Source: Vibrio neonatus (GTDB lineage: Bacteria > Pseudomonadota > Gammaproteobacteria > Enterobacterales > Vibrionaceae). From it: a stretch of DNA of 64,000 bases. The notes under the pieces were generated by a model. It did no database searches. It saw only the letters and a list, made by a program, of their open reading frames with translations, and was not told the origin of the DNA. This document shows positions 42,333 through 50,511 of this stretch, piece after piece. The position numbers and the translations under genes are program-made. The stretch is from NCBI RefSeq assembly GCF_024346975.1, contig NZ_AP024886.1, positions 682,001 through 746,000 on the forward strand. Direction: 5' to 3'. Position 1 is the first letter of the stretch. Every line of letters starts with the position of its first letter.

Positions 42333-43787
42333 ATGTTGTACTCTTTGAGAACTTTACTTCTATTCATCAGCTTACTGCTAGTAAGCCCTGTATTAATGGC
42401 GAAAACACTGCCCCAAAGATTAGATGCTTTGGTGGGTTTGTTCGTCTTTAAAGATGCTAAAGATGTGTACGATATGCAGGTCATCCAAGCGGATTTCCCA
42501 ACCGCTTTAATTGATCCTAATTCTATGTTGCCGCAAACCAGTAAGTATCCGTTAAAGGATATTCAATTGCTGTATCGTTTGGAGCAAAACTGTAAAGGAA
42601 AGCTACCTCTTAGCCCTGCAGTTACCGAACCATTGGTATTTACGCGAGCCATGTGTCGCGGTACCAAACTGCCTTTAAAATGGTTTGCTCGTTCAAACCC
42701 TATTCACCCAGGTGGCGGTACATATGCCGCTCGCTATGTAAAAGCACATCCAGAGCGAGCGAAAGAGCTTGAGCCTTACATGCACATCAGTGAGAGAAAA
42801 CTGGCTGAGCCAAGCTCGCTGCTTGGTCGCTTGCAAGTGATGCACAGTGATGGCATTGCCTCTTTGTTATCTGGCGCTCCTATGTTCTTACAAGATAAAG
42901 AGTTTTGGCTTCGTAAGGGCGATAGTTACTTTGTGTTTGATATTAAAGTGTTAGAGCAAAATGCGACTCAAGCTGAGTTGAGTTTTATGCCCATTTCTCA
43001 AGTGAGCGAATGTTTCTTCGAAAGGGGCAATATTTGTTGGAAGCAACACGATAATAGCCACCTTATCAAGAAGTTAGTCTATGTATTAGTGTTCTTGAAT
43101 GTCACCTTGATTGTGGGTTGGTCTATCTACCGCTGGAACAGCAAGCGTGAAGAAATGCGTAGTCGCATGTTGATATTACAGATCCTTACCCATGAATTAC
43201 GCACGCCGATTGCCAGTTTATCTATGACGGTTGAAGGTTTTCGTCGCGAGTTTGAACACTTGCCTGAATCGGTATATGACGAGTTTAGACGTTTGTGTGA
43301 AGACTCACGAAGGTTGCGCCAGTTAGCAGAGGCAAGTAAAGATTATCTGCAATCGGATAACCAAGCGCTGGCAACCGAGCATCTGCCGTCGATGCAAGAA
43401 TGGCTCGAATATAAAGTAGAAAATTATCCAGGTGACGTTGAACTAAAACTGGATAAAGACATTGAAGTACAAATCAACATTTATTGGCTAGGTACGTGTA
43501 TCGATAACTTGGTCAACAACGCTATTAAGTACGGTGTAGGTAAAGTAGAACTTTACGTACATAGAAGTGATAATACGCTCACTATTGAGGTTCAAGACCA
43601 AGGTCAACTCAGCGCTAAAGATTGGAAGCAAGTACGCAAACCTTTTGTTAGCGAAGCTGGCTTAGGCTTAGGCTTGACCATTGTTGAATCTATGGTGGGC
43701 AGAATGGGGGGCAAGATGAAACTTATTGGCCCACCGACAAAATTCGTGATGGAGATCCCTTGTGGAACAGACACTACTACTCGTTGA
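42333..43787 (+). CDS. vxrA: Sensor histidine kinase, VxrA/WigK-like (DUF3404 sensor)
   Basis: Inner-membrane kinase of 484 residues. Signal/anchor at the start (LLLFISLLLVSPVLMA), a periplasmic sensor domain of about 220 residues, a second membrane helix (LVYVLVFLNVTLIVGWSIY, about 250-268), then the kinase: phospho-acceptor in ILTHELRTPIASL, N-box NLVNNAIKYG and G-box GLGLGLTIVESM. The periplasmic domain (RLDALVGLFVFKDAKDVYDMQ, YAARYVKAHPERAKELEPYM) reads as DUF3404, the sensor of V. cholerae VxrA/WigK, which reports cell-wall damage and affects type VI secretion and biofilm. The first of four overlapping or closely spaced genes after pntAB, as in V. cholerae chromosome II from memory. Confidence 0.9.
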   Translation: MLYSLRTLLLFISLLLVSPVLMAKTLPQRLDALVGLFVFKDAKDVYDMQVIQADFPTALIDPNSMLPQTSKYPLKDIQLLYRLEQNCKGKLPLSPAVTEPLVFTRAMCRGTKLPLKWFARSNPIHPGGGTYAARYVKAHPERAKELEPYMHISERKLAEPSSLLGRLQVMHSDGIASLLSGAPMFLQDKEFWLRKGDSYFVFDIKVLEQNATQAELSFMPISQVSECFFERGNICWKQHDNSHLIKKLVYVLVFLNVTLIVGWSIYRWNSKREEMRSRMLILQILTHELRTPIASLSMTVEGFRREFEHLPESVYDEFRRLCEDSRRLRQLAEASKDYLQSDNQALATEHLPSMQEWLEYKVENYPGDVELKLDKDIEVQINIYWLGTCIDNLVNNAIKYGVGKVELYVHRSDNTLTIEVQDQGQLSAKDWKQVRKPFVSEAGLGLGLTIVESMVGRMGGKMKLIGPPTKFVMEIPCGTDTTTR

Positions 43788-44424
43788 AGATGATAAAAAC
43801 TTGGCCGATGGCCTATTAGTGAGCTTGGAGCAAGCTGGCTACACCTGTCTGCATTCTGAAACTATTGCTGCGACGACTGAGTTATGGTCAAAAGCAGATT
43901 TGGTTATCTTAGACAGACAATTACCCGATGGTGACTCTATTTCGCACCTTGCGGAGTGGAAAGCAATCAAATCTGTACCAGTTATTTTATTGACGGCACT
44001 GGTGACCGTAAAAGATAAAGTATCTGGCCTTGACGCTGGTGCAAATGATTACCTGACCAAGCCATTTGCCGAAGCTGAGCTATTTGCTCGCATTCGCGCA
44101 AACTTACGTGTGGTTGATGGTGAGTCTCAATTTGATGACTCAAAAGTAATCACAGACAGCTTAGTGATTGATAAAGCGACTCGTGAAGTGTATTACCACG
44201 ATGAAAGCATTTCGCTCACTCGTACCGAGTTTGATTTGTTGATGTTCCTAGCGAGTAATCTTGGTCGTGTATTCACTCGTGACGAATTGTTGGATCACGT
44301 ATGGGGTTACAACCATTTCCCAACAACGCGTACGGTTGATACTCACGTACTGCAACTGCGTCAAAAACTGCCGGGTATCGATATCGAAACCTTACGTGGT
44401 GTTGGTTACAAGATGAAAAGCTAA
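43762..44424 (+). CDS. vxrB: Response regulator, VxrB/WigR-like (OmpR family)
   Basis: Two-component regulator of 220 residues. Receiver domain: acidic pocket LLVEDDKN, phospho-acceptor Asp in LVILDRQLPDGDS, Thr in LLTAL and Lys in YLTKPFAEAEL. DNA-binding winged helix of OmpR type: SLTRTEFDLLMFLASNLGRVFTRDELLDHVWGY is represented by LTRTEFDLL and RTVDTHVLQLRQKL. GTG start at 43762, inside the end of vxrA (26-base overlap), with GGAG 8 bases before it. TAATG links its stop to the next gene. Direct partner of the kinase. Confidence 0.92.
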   Translation: MEQTLLLVEDDKNLADGLLVSLEQAGYTCLHSETIAATTELWSKADLVILDRQLPDGDSISHLAEWKAIKSVPVILLTALVTVKDKVSGLDAGANDYLTKPFAEAELFARIRANLRVVDGESQFDDSKVITDSLVIDKATREVYYHDESISLTRTEFDLLMFLASNLGRVFTRDELLDHVWGYNHFPTTRTVDTHVLQLRQKLPGIDIETLRGVGYKMKS

Positions 44425-45305
44425 TGAAGCGATTGTTAGCGACGTTATTATTATTACCGCTTGCCACGCCAGTAACGGCGAATGCTCAGTGGTTTGAAGA
44501 AAATAATATCGTCACGCAAATGCATCAAAAACTGCTAGAAGATGATCTCAATGGAATGTTTGAGCTCATGGTACAAGTGTGGCAACAGGAATCGACCGAT
44601 AGCCTAGCGTCACACTTGGATTCATTGCTAAAACAAGCCACGGAAAAAGACTGTGGGAAAAGCTTAATTGCTGAGGGTTTCCCAAGTTGGATTGACTCAA
44701 TCACTATCGAGAAAGTGTCACTGCAACGCCCAGGTCGATTGTCTAACAAACTGGCTTTGAATATTTTGACCGATAAACCGTTGGTTTCGGTCAAACTGAT
44801 CGCATGGCCAGATTCGAGCATCTCGAATAACGTTATCGACCAACGCAGTTACGAAGAAACCACCGATGATAACCGTACCTTGCAACATACAGAAGCAACG
44901 TACAGTTTAAATAAGCCGTTAAAAGCAGGTTTGTATCAGCTTGTTTTAGAAGATAATACACAACGACTCTGGACGCATTGGTTAATTATGAGTGATGCCG
45001 ATCCTGTACACGTAGTGCGATGGGATTCTCAAGACAGTTGGGCGGTCGATAAAAAACGATTGCTGAATCGTTACTGTCCATTGCCAGTGCAAAAAGTCAC
45101 TGTCTATGACTATAAGGATGGTAAGTACAATACGGTTTGGAATAAGTCGTATGAGTCTACCTATCCTGTTAGACTACCTGCCAACGCAGTACCGCCTGAT
45201 CGTTATGTTGTAAGTGTCTCGATGACACAATCACAATGGCAAGGGCCAATCCTATTTCAGGACAAGCGTATAATCAGTAAGACTGTCGACTTCGCAGACG
45301 AGTAG
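44424..45305 (+). CDS. vxrC: VxrC-like exported protein (DUF2861 family)
   Basis: Exported protein of 293 residues; signal peptide LLATLLLLPLATPVTANA. The mature part starts with helices (ENNIVTQMHQKLLEDDLNGMFELMVQVWQQ) and continues as beta-rich domains (LALNILTDKPLVSVKLIAWPD, LKAGLYQLVLEDNTQRLWTHWLIMSD, RYVVSVSMTQSQWQGP). One likely disulfide pair (DCGKS, RYCPLP). I match it to the DUF2861 protein that follows vxrB in V. cholerae. ATG overlaps the vxrB stop (TAATG). Probably periplasmic helper of the sensor system; molecular role unknown. Confidence 0.82.
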   Translation: MKRLLATLLLLPLATPVTANAQWFEENNIVTQMHQKLLEDDLNGMFELMVQVWQQESTDSLASHLDSLLKQATEKDCGKSLIAEGFPSWIDSITIEKVSLQRPGRLSNKLALNILTDKPLVSVKLIAWPDSSISNNVIDQRSYEETTDDNRTLQHTEATYSLNKPLKAGLYQLVLEDNTQRLWTHWLIMSDADPVHVVRWDSQDSWAVDKKRLLNRYCPLPVQKVTVYDYKDGKYNTVWNKSYESTYPVRLPANAVPPDRYVVSVSMTQSQWQGPILFQDKRIISKTVDFADE

Positions 45306-45326
45306 GGCAGAACCAAAGGAAACACT

Positions 45327-45482
45327 ATGTTTGATGATTTACCTCCGCTGACTCACGAAGAGCAGCAGAAAGCGGTTGAACGCATTCAAGAACTAATGGC
45401 CAACGGCATGAGCACCGCCCAAGCGATTAAGCAAGTAGCCGAAGATATACGCAAAGAGTTCAAAAAAGACCAAGAGCAGTAA
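45327..45482 (+). CDS. yoaH: YoaH-family small protein (UPF0181)
   Basis: A 51-residue protein beginning [20 protein letters not shown] and continuing [22 protein letters not shown], very close to E. coli YoaH. Start ATG 45327 has AAAGGA 9 bases upstream. It lies 21 bases after vxrC, so it is the last gene of the vxr-like operon; its stop codon sits inside the operon terminator (45471-45496). Small helical protein, function unknown. Confidence 0.9.
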   Translation: MFDDLPPLTHEEQQKAVERIQELMANGMSTAQAIKQVAEDIRKEFKKDQEQ

Positions 45483-45496
45483 TGCTCTTGTTTTTT
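45471..45496 (+). terminator. Terminator of the vxr-like operon
   Basis: CAAGAGCA (45471-45478) pairs with TGCTCTTG (45483-45490), loop GTAA, followed by TTTTTT. The stem includes the last codons and stop of yoaH. Confidence 0.92.
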
Positions 45497-45503
45497 AGAT
45501 ACC

Positions 45504-45520
45504 TAACGCACTATAACTAA
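45504..45520 (-). repeat. TTAGTTATAGTGCGyTA motif, copy A (inverted)
   Basis: On the minus strand reads TTAGTTATAGTGCGTTA. Two further copies on the plus strand lie at 48987-49003 and 49527-49543. This copy is right after the vxr operon terminator. Confidence 0.6.
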
Positions 45521-46237
45521 TTACTTTTAAAGGCGTAAATTAGCTTAATCTATGAAAAAGACAAATAATCTGCGTGAAACCAGTTGAGCTAAAGTAATGA
45601 TTTATATCTAATTTAATTTATTTATCAATAGCTTATTATTTAATGCGATCATGCGGTTTCGTTCGAGGCTTTTCAATGGTTATGTCGTCAGTATTTTATG
45701 CTGTGTGAGGTTTGTTGTTCGAAATGACGATAAGAACAAGCGTAATAAAGAAACAAAACACGCGATTTGGCATGAAATCAAAGAGCGTGATAGATAAAGT
45801 GAGTTGGGTTATTGGCCTGATTTAGGTCATTGGTTACGTCTAGTCAAAGAACTGACTGTGTGACATTGTCACTAACAATGAATCGAATCCATGGGTAAAC
45901 CATGCATGCGAATTCCTTTGTTATGTGCGGATAGCAAGAGCAGCCTTAAACCAAACTTGATAACTGGCTATAGTCGTTATTTCATTGTTGTTTTCAAGAG
46001 ATTGTATCGAGCGATGGCATTTGATTAGCTTTTAAAGAGATAGGCTTTAGAATATGGTTGGAAAGCGACATGCAGATTTCAGATTAATGTTTATGAGATA
46101 TCGGAACGGACGTAATCGAGTTTTTGTTGTATGTTGGCTTTAGTCATAAAATCCGACAGTACTGGTTGTATATACAGTAAATTTGTAGTGGAAGTACTAC
46201 ATTAACATTTGTACTTCATGTCAATCCAATTTAAAAA
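45521..46237. other. Gene-poor stretch left of the insertion sequence
   Basis: About 715 bases with no convincing reading frame, RNA gene or terminator. Composition is AT-rich with many stops in all frames. Together with the 670 bases right of the IS it makes an unusually long gene-free region, perhaps a decayed locus disrupted before or after IS insertion. Confidence 0.4.
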
Positions 46238-47735
46238 TGTCTCTCTATTTTTCTAATTAGAAATGTCACTTTTTAAAGATTGACTATTCTTTGGTATTGG
46301 AGGATTTGAATAACTCAGGATTGGTTAGAACTGGATTAATAGCCCTGAGTTGTTCTTTTAAAGCTCGTTGTTGGGCTTTTCGTCTTGGTGATTTTTTACT
46401 TCTACTGCGTTTTTGTTGTTCATCAAAGTCATCTTGTTTTTGCTTAGCAAACTTCAGTACATTGCCTAAACGTTTGTTATCGACTATTTGAGCTTGATTT
46501 ACATTTTCTAACTTATCGAAGATTTTGAAGTTAAGCTTTTTGTAGCCATAACAAATGGCAATATGTCCATCTGGATAGTCGAGTACTTTCACTGTTTCAT
46601 GAACCAATCGAGCGTTTTCTTCAGTGTTTTCAATTAGGTAAACAACCTTGTCATACTGGAATGTCAGTGCATTTGAGAGCTTTCTTGTTTCTTGCCAACT
46701 AAAGATATCATCAAGTTCTTCAGAAGATTCGCGAACCTTACGGTGCATGTCTTTTGGGTAGTTTGCAGGCTTACTAAAACGGAGGTTAAAGTCGTCAATA
46801 AAGTAGGGCAACCATGTATTAGCTTCCTCAATGGTATTAATACCTTGTAGTCTCATTTCCTTAACTAAACGATCTTGAAGCGTCAAATTAGCTCGCTCAA
46901 CACGGCCTTTAGCTTGAGAGCTATTAGCACATATTAACTCAATGCCAAGCTCTCTAAGAATACGGCCATATTGCGTTTCACCAACACGTTTATGTTTTTC
47001 TTGATTTACACGAAATATCGAGTGTTTATCGCTGTAGAACGCAACTGGTTTTCCGTGTTCATTCAGGTATTCACGAGTCGCAAGCATATAGTCAAATGCA
47101 GACTCAGTTTCACTGAAACGAAGGTTCATTAGGCGACCAGTGGCATCGTCAATAAACACCAGAAGACAACACTTATCACTGCGTCCTTCAAACCAGTCAT
47201 GGTGAGAGCCATCAATTTGAATTAGTTCACCAAGGCAATCTCGACGATAACGTGGTTGGTAAACTCGGGGCTTACGTTGAGAATGAGGGATCCAGAGGCC
47301 ATCAGCTATCATCCATTGCCGTAAAGTTTCAACAGATACTCGGAGGTTATGGATTTCAGATAATTTTTCATGAGCCAACGAAGGACCAAAATCAGGATAA
47401 TACTGAGTAATAGTATCTAAAATATAACTTCGATAATCCGATGGGAGTTTATTATTGCTGGGTTTACCTCGTGACTTATGAGACAAACCGGCTGCGCCAT
47501 ATTGGCGTAGCCGATTCATCAGACGTTGAACTTGTCTAACACTAAGATTTAAAAGTTCAGCCGCATCAATACGGCGGAGTCGGCGTTCACATACATCTTG
47601 AATTACTTTAAGACGATCGATTTCATTATCACTCATAGCTATCAACATTCCTAAGCCTCCAAAACTAAGTCAGATATTAAAACGATAGTTCAAGACTCAG
47701 TTATAGTGACATTTTAACTTTGATAAAAAGTGACA
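46238..47735. mobile_element. ISNCY-type insertion sequence (about 1.5 kb)
   Basis: One long transposase gene flanked by related ends. Outer ends begin TGTC on both sides: TGTCTC at 46238 and, on the minus strand, TGTCAC from 47735. Each end has a second TGTCACT word 24-26 bases further in (46264 and, inverted, 47705-47711), and AATGTCACTTTTTA occurs at 46262-46275 and inverted at 47724-47737. So each end carries two transposase-site-like repeats. I could not identify a target-site duplication; the left outer word has one mismatch. Confidence 0.75.
46284..47648 (-). CDS. ISNCY-family transposase (DDE, rve core)
   Basis: Transposase of 454 residues. N-terminal helix-turn-helix (RIDAAELLNLSVRQVQRLMNRL), then GAAGLSHKSRGKPSNNKLP, the DDE core with first Asp in ELIQIDGSHHDWFEG, second Asp in AFYSDKHSIFR and Glu in KGRVERANLTLQDRLVKEMR, and a basic tail (RSRSKKSPRRKAQQRALKEQ). 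This is the layout of the ISNCY (IS1202-type) transposases. The frame is intact, so the element may be active. ATG at 47648 or 47636 (MSDNEID). Confidence 0.92.
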   Translation of the reverse strand: MLIAMSDNEIDRLKVIQDVCERRLRRIDAAELLNLSVRQVQRLMNRLRQYGAAGLSHKSRGKPSNNKLPSDYRSYILDTITQYYPDFGPSLAHEKLSEIHNLRVSVETLRQWMIADGLWIPHSQRKPRVYQPRYRRDCLGELIQIDGSHHDWFEGRSDKCCLLVFIDDATGRLMNLRFSETESAFDYMLATREYLNEHGKPVAFYSDKHSIFRVNQEKHKRVGETQYGRILRELGIELICANSSQAKGRVERANLTLQDRLVKEMRLQGINTIEEANTWLPYFIDDFNLRFSKPANYPKDMHRKVRESSEELDDIFSWQETRKLSNALTFQYDKVVYLIENTEENARLVHETVKVLDYPDGHIAICYGYKKLNFKIFDKLENVNQAQIVDNKRLGNVLKFAKQKQDDFDEQQKRSRSKKSPRRKAQQRALKEQLRAINPVLTNPELFKSSNTKE

Positions 47736-48408
47736 TTACAACTTTGGACTTACACTCTAAGTGCGCATTATCAATGTTATGTTAAATAAGGTTTATTAGA
47801 ACCATCAATCTCTATTACTTCTAGTTTTGTATCCCCTTTTTATAACGCATACGTTACATAACAAGCTTAGTGGTCCCTTGAACAGTCTGTATTAGAGATT
47901 CTTTTTAAATCGTAGTGTTAAAAATTTAGATGGTATTAATTACCTACGAGCGGAAAACTTCGAATCACTATCGATCAGTCATCGCTACACTGAATTTGTA
48001 TAGGATCTTATAGCGAGTCTCAATGTGATAACTTTCGGCTTTTACGCAGTTAGTTCATTAGTATCTTCTACTACGTGTAATTACAGTCATTCGAGAACCC
48101 ACATCATTCAATGTTTCTTGCTCGCATGCCAGTTGCATTTGAAGTTAATAGTCCAATATTTTCGCTGATAGATGCACCTCAATGATTTAGCAGACTTGTC
48201 AGCTAATTTTAAACAGAAGTCACCCGTAGATAGAAGCAGCGCGTTTGGGTGGTTTGTTGGTAGATGTTAGCTTTAGAATAATCTGTTAGATACCATCAGG
48301 CCACTTAATGAGTTGGACTAGAAGCGTTCTCTATTATCTTTCACCACAAAACAAAGAGTTCAATCGTAAATAGCAGACTATCTACGATTGAGTATATGAA
48401 AATACTAC
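47736..48408. other. Gene-poor stretch right of the insertion sequence
   Basis: About 670 bases without a recognisable gene. A palindrome TAACGCATACGTTA lies at 47843-47856. CAATCGTA...TACGATTG at 48361-48390 forms a hairpin that could end the leftward tautomerase transcript. Otherwise nothing recognised. Confidence 0.4.
48361..48390 (-). terminator. Hairpin downstream of the tautomerase gene
   Basis: CAATCGTA (48361-48368) pairs with TACGATTG (48383-48390), with an inner ATAG/CTAT pairing separated by a one-base bulge. Weak T-content on the minus strand side, so a possible terminator. Confidence 0.5.
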
Positions 48409-48795
48409 CTACATTTTCACCTTATACTGCAAATCCCGAGCTTCATCACCTGTCATGCCACGAAATCCCCAACAATGTGCTGGTTGTTCTTTGATGGTAA
48501 TTTCGATATCAATTGGAGATATGCCTAATTCGGCTTCGATATCTTTAAATAAGGTTTTGATGAGATTCTTTTTGGTATCAATTTGACGGCCTTCCATCAT
48601 ATTGATTTCTATCACTGTGTAAGCTGCTGTTCTTCCGCCAGGAAAGAAGAAATCATCTTGGTTCATTGGAATAAAACGATGAGCACGTTTATCATCGGGC
48701 AAACTAAGAGATTTACTCATCGCACATTGAATGATGTCTGACAGTTGTGCCTTGATTGGGTTTAAATGCTCTTTGATGCCGTAAATTACTATCAT
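48409..48795 (-). CDS. Tautomerase-family protein
   Basis: Cytoplasmic protein of 128 residues. The second half (TVIEINMMEGRQIDTKKNLIKTLF, then GFRGMTGDEARDLQYKVKM) is characteristic of the Tautomerase_2/MIF-like family, whose members tautomerise small keto-enol acids. In classical tautomerases the catalytic residue is the N-terminal proline after Met; here residue 2 is Ile (MIVIYGIKEHLNP), so classical chemistry is doubtful or the family uses another residue. Single leftward gene, in a gene-poor area. Hairpin downstream. Confidence 0.78.
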   Translation of the reverse strand: MIVIYGIKEHLNPIKAQLSDIIQCAMSKSLSLPDDKRAHRFIPMNQDDFFFPGGRTAAYTVIEINMMEGRQIDTKKNLIKTLFKDIEAELGISPIDIEITIKEQPAHCWGFRGMTGDEARDLQYKVKM

Positions 48796-48986
48796 TGCGT
48801 GACCTATTTTTGATGATGTTTATGAGAAATTAAAACGTGATTCTGTGGTTGATACACGCTTATAGGTGTCGCAATCATACGCTTAATCTCAGGTCTTAGT
48901 AGTAAATCATTGTTTTTTAATGGCTTATGAAATTTTAATATAACGGACGGCGTTGGTATTTTAGTATTTTAGATTGGTAATCATAT

Positions 48987-49003
48987 TTAGTTATAGTGCG
49001 TTA
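48987..49003 (+). repeat. TTAGTTATAGTGCGyTA motif, copy B
   Basis: TTAGTTATAGTGCGTTA on the plus strand, inside the longer shared word TATTTAGTTATAGTGCG. It lies downstream of yciH, 540 bases before copy C in the same orientation. Confidence 0.65.
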
Positions 49004-49010
49004 AAAGCTA

Positions 49011-49039
49011 TTTTAAAAGCCCGATTATGATCTCGGGCT
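49011..49039 (-). terminator. Terminator of yciH
   Basis: AGCCCGA (49018-49024) pairs with TCGGGCT (49033-49039). On the minus strand the stem is followed by TTTTAAAAT, giving a T-run for the leftward gene. Confidence 0.8.
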
Positions 49040-49068
49040 CAACGAATATACACGTATTGCCGTTAATA

Positions 49069-49380
49069 TTAACCGCCAGCAAGCTTAACTGTATGTCCTT
49101 TCTTCTCAAGATGAGCTTTGATCTTATCTCTACTATCACCTTGTATTTCGATAACGCCATCTTTAACAGAGCCGCCACAACCACATACTTTCTTAAGTTC
49201 TGCAGCCATCAATTTCAGGCCTACATCATCAAGGTCGAGACCGGTAACTAAACAGACTCCCTTCCCTTTACGACCTTTGGTTTGTCGTTGAATACGGACA
49301 ATACCATCACCTTTAGGGCGTTCAATTTTTTGTTCTTCAGGCTTAATGCGCCCTACGTCGGTTGAATATACAAGAGACAT
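49069..49380 (-). CDS. yciH: YciH/SUI1-family translation-initiation-factor-like protein
   Basis: A 103-residue protein of the eIF1/SUI1 fold, thought to affect start-codon selection in bacteria. Words: VRIQRQTKGRKGKGVCLVTGLDLDD split by the family's basic loop, then AAELKKVCGCGGSVKDGVIEIQGD and KIKAHLEKKGHTVKLAGG. Length equals E. coli YciH to within a few residues. Single gene with its own terminator; flanked by two direct copies of the TTAGTTATAGTGCG motif. Confidence 0.93.
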   Translation of the reverse strand: MSLVYSTDVGRIKPEEQKIERPKGDGIVRIQRQTKGRKGKGVCLVTGLDLDDVGLKLMAAELKKVCGCGGSVKDGVIEIQGDSRDKIKAHLEKKGHTVKLAGG

Positions 49381-49526
49381 ACGTCTGCCTTATCTTAGAA
49401 GTTATAGGGATGATTTTAACACTTAACCCAGCCAATATTCACTATTGGTTTTGCATTACCTAAAGAATATTTTTCACTAACTCTTTCCAATCAAGTGGTT
49501 AGCGTCTATTATTCGTTTAATTGTAT

Positions 49527-49543
49527 TTAGTTATAGTGCGCTA
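49527..49543 (+). repeat. TTAGTTATAGTGCGyTA motif, copy C
   Basis: TTAGTTATAGTGCGCTA, ending three bases before the ATG of the recombinase-like gene. TATAGT (49532-49537) could serve as a -10 element, which would leave almost no leader on the mRNA. Confidence 0.65.
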
Positions 49544-49545
49544 AA

Positions 49546-50511
49546 ATGAGAAAGAAATGTATCCCAATCACAGATCCAGTGCTAAAAAAGCAAAGCTGCG
49601 CCCGTTTCAATAACAAAGTGAGCATTGAAGACTTCGATACGCTGACCCAACGCCAGTACAGTCGTAATTCATTGTTATCTATGTATAACGACTGGAACCA
49701 CTTTGTAGAATTCTGCGCCAGCAAAAAGGTCTCAGCTATTGTGGCATCGACTATGGCCGTGCGTCTGTTTTTAGAGAAACAAACTCAAACCAGAAAATAT
49801 GCCACTATCAAACGAATGGCGATCACTATCGGTTTAGTGCATAAGTTTCATGAGTACCCCGACCCTTGCAACCACCGTCAAATTAAAATGTTACTCGCTC
49901 AATTACGTTTGGATAAAAAAGGCGATGCAAAACAGGCTGAAGCGTTTAACTCTGAGCATCTACATCTTATTCAGCAACAGTTAGACGCAGAAAGTAGCCT
50001 AAAGCAATTGCGCGACGCTGCTATATTATCGGTAATGTTTGAGTGTGCGATGAAACGTAGTGAGCTAAGAACGCTACATTTTCATCAACTGACCTTTGAT
50101 ATTATCGATGATAATCCGATTCAGTTGAGCATCAATGACAACAACTATCAGTTATCTGAGCAAAGCAGTGAAATAGTTAAACGTTGGCTACTAATGTTAC
50201 CCGAACATTTAGGTCCGGTGTTTCGACGGATAGACAGACACGGCAATATTGGTGACGAGCCTTTAGATTCATCTTCAATTTATCGAGTATTTAGAAGCGC
50301 AGAGACGCAATTGGATATTCCACTGAAACTGTCGGGTCAGTCAGCTCGAGTGGGCGCAACCAAAGAGTTGGCGAAACAAGGTTATAGCGTGCGTGATATT
50401 ACAGATTTTGGACGTTGGTTAAGCCCAGCAATGCCTGCGCAATATCTTGGTAAACAAGTATTGGCAGACAGTGAAAGGCTTAAATTTAAATCGATAAAAC
50501 CTTGGGATTAA
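49546..50511 (+). CDS. Tyrosine-recombinase/integrase-family protein
   Basis: A 321-residue protein with N-terminal SAM-like core-binding domain (DTLTQRQYSRNSLLSMYNDWNHFVEFC starts it) and a C-terminal catalytic-type domain. Recognisable active-site positions: first Arg in CAMKRSELRTL, second Arg in SGQSARVGATKEL, Trp in FGRWLSPAMP and the nucleophile Tyr in AQYLG. The His that normally precedes the second Arg by three is Gln here. Two motif copies lie upstream, one directly before the ATG. No phage or integron genes are nearby, so this is a chromosomal, stably located member. Its stop codon overlaps that of ddl on TTAA. Confidence 0.82.
   Translation: MRKKCIPITDPVLKKQSCARFNNKVSIEDFDTLTQRQYSRNSLLSMYNDWNHFVEFCASKKVSAIVASTMAVRLFLEKQTQTRKYATIKRMAITIGLVHKFHEYPDPCNHRQIKMLLAQLRLDKKGDAKQAEAFNSEHLHLIQQQLDAESSLKQLRDAAILSVMFECAMKRSELRTLHFHQLTFDIIDDNPIQLSINDNNYQLSEQSSEIVKRWLLMLPEHLGPVFRRIDRHGNIGDEPLDSSSIYRVFRSAETQLDIPLKLSGQSARVGATKELAKQGYSVRDITDFGRWLSPAMPAQYLGKQVLADSERLKFKSIKPWD

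Noticed and set aside
45870..45910. Possible tRNA-like T-loop (TCGAATCC) in the gene-poor stretch
   Set aside because: No acceptor stem, anticodon arm or CCA could be fitted around it.
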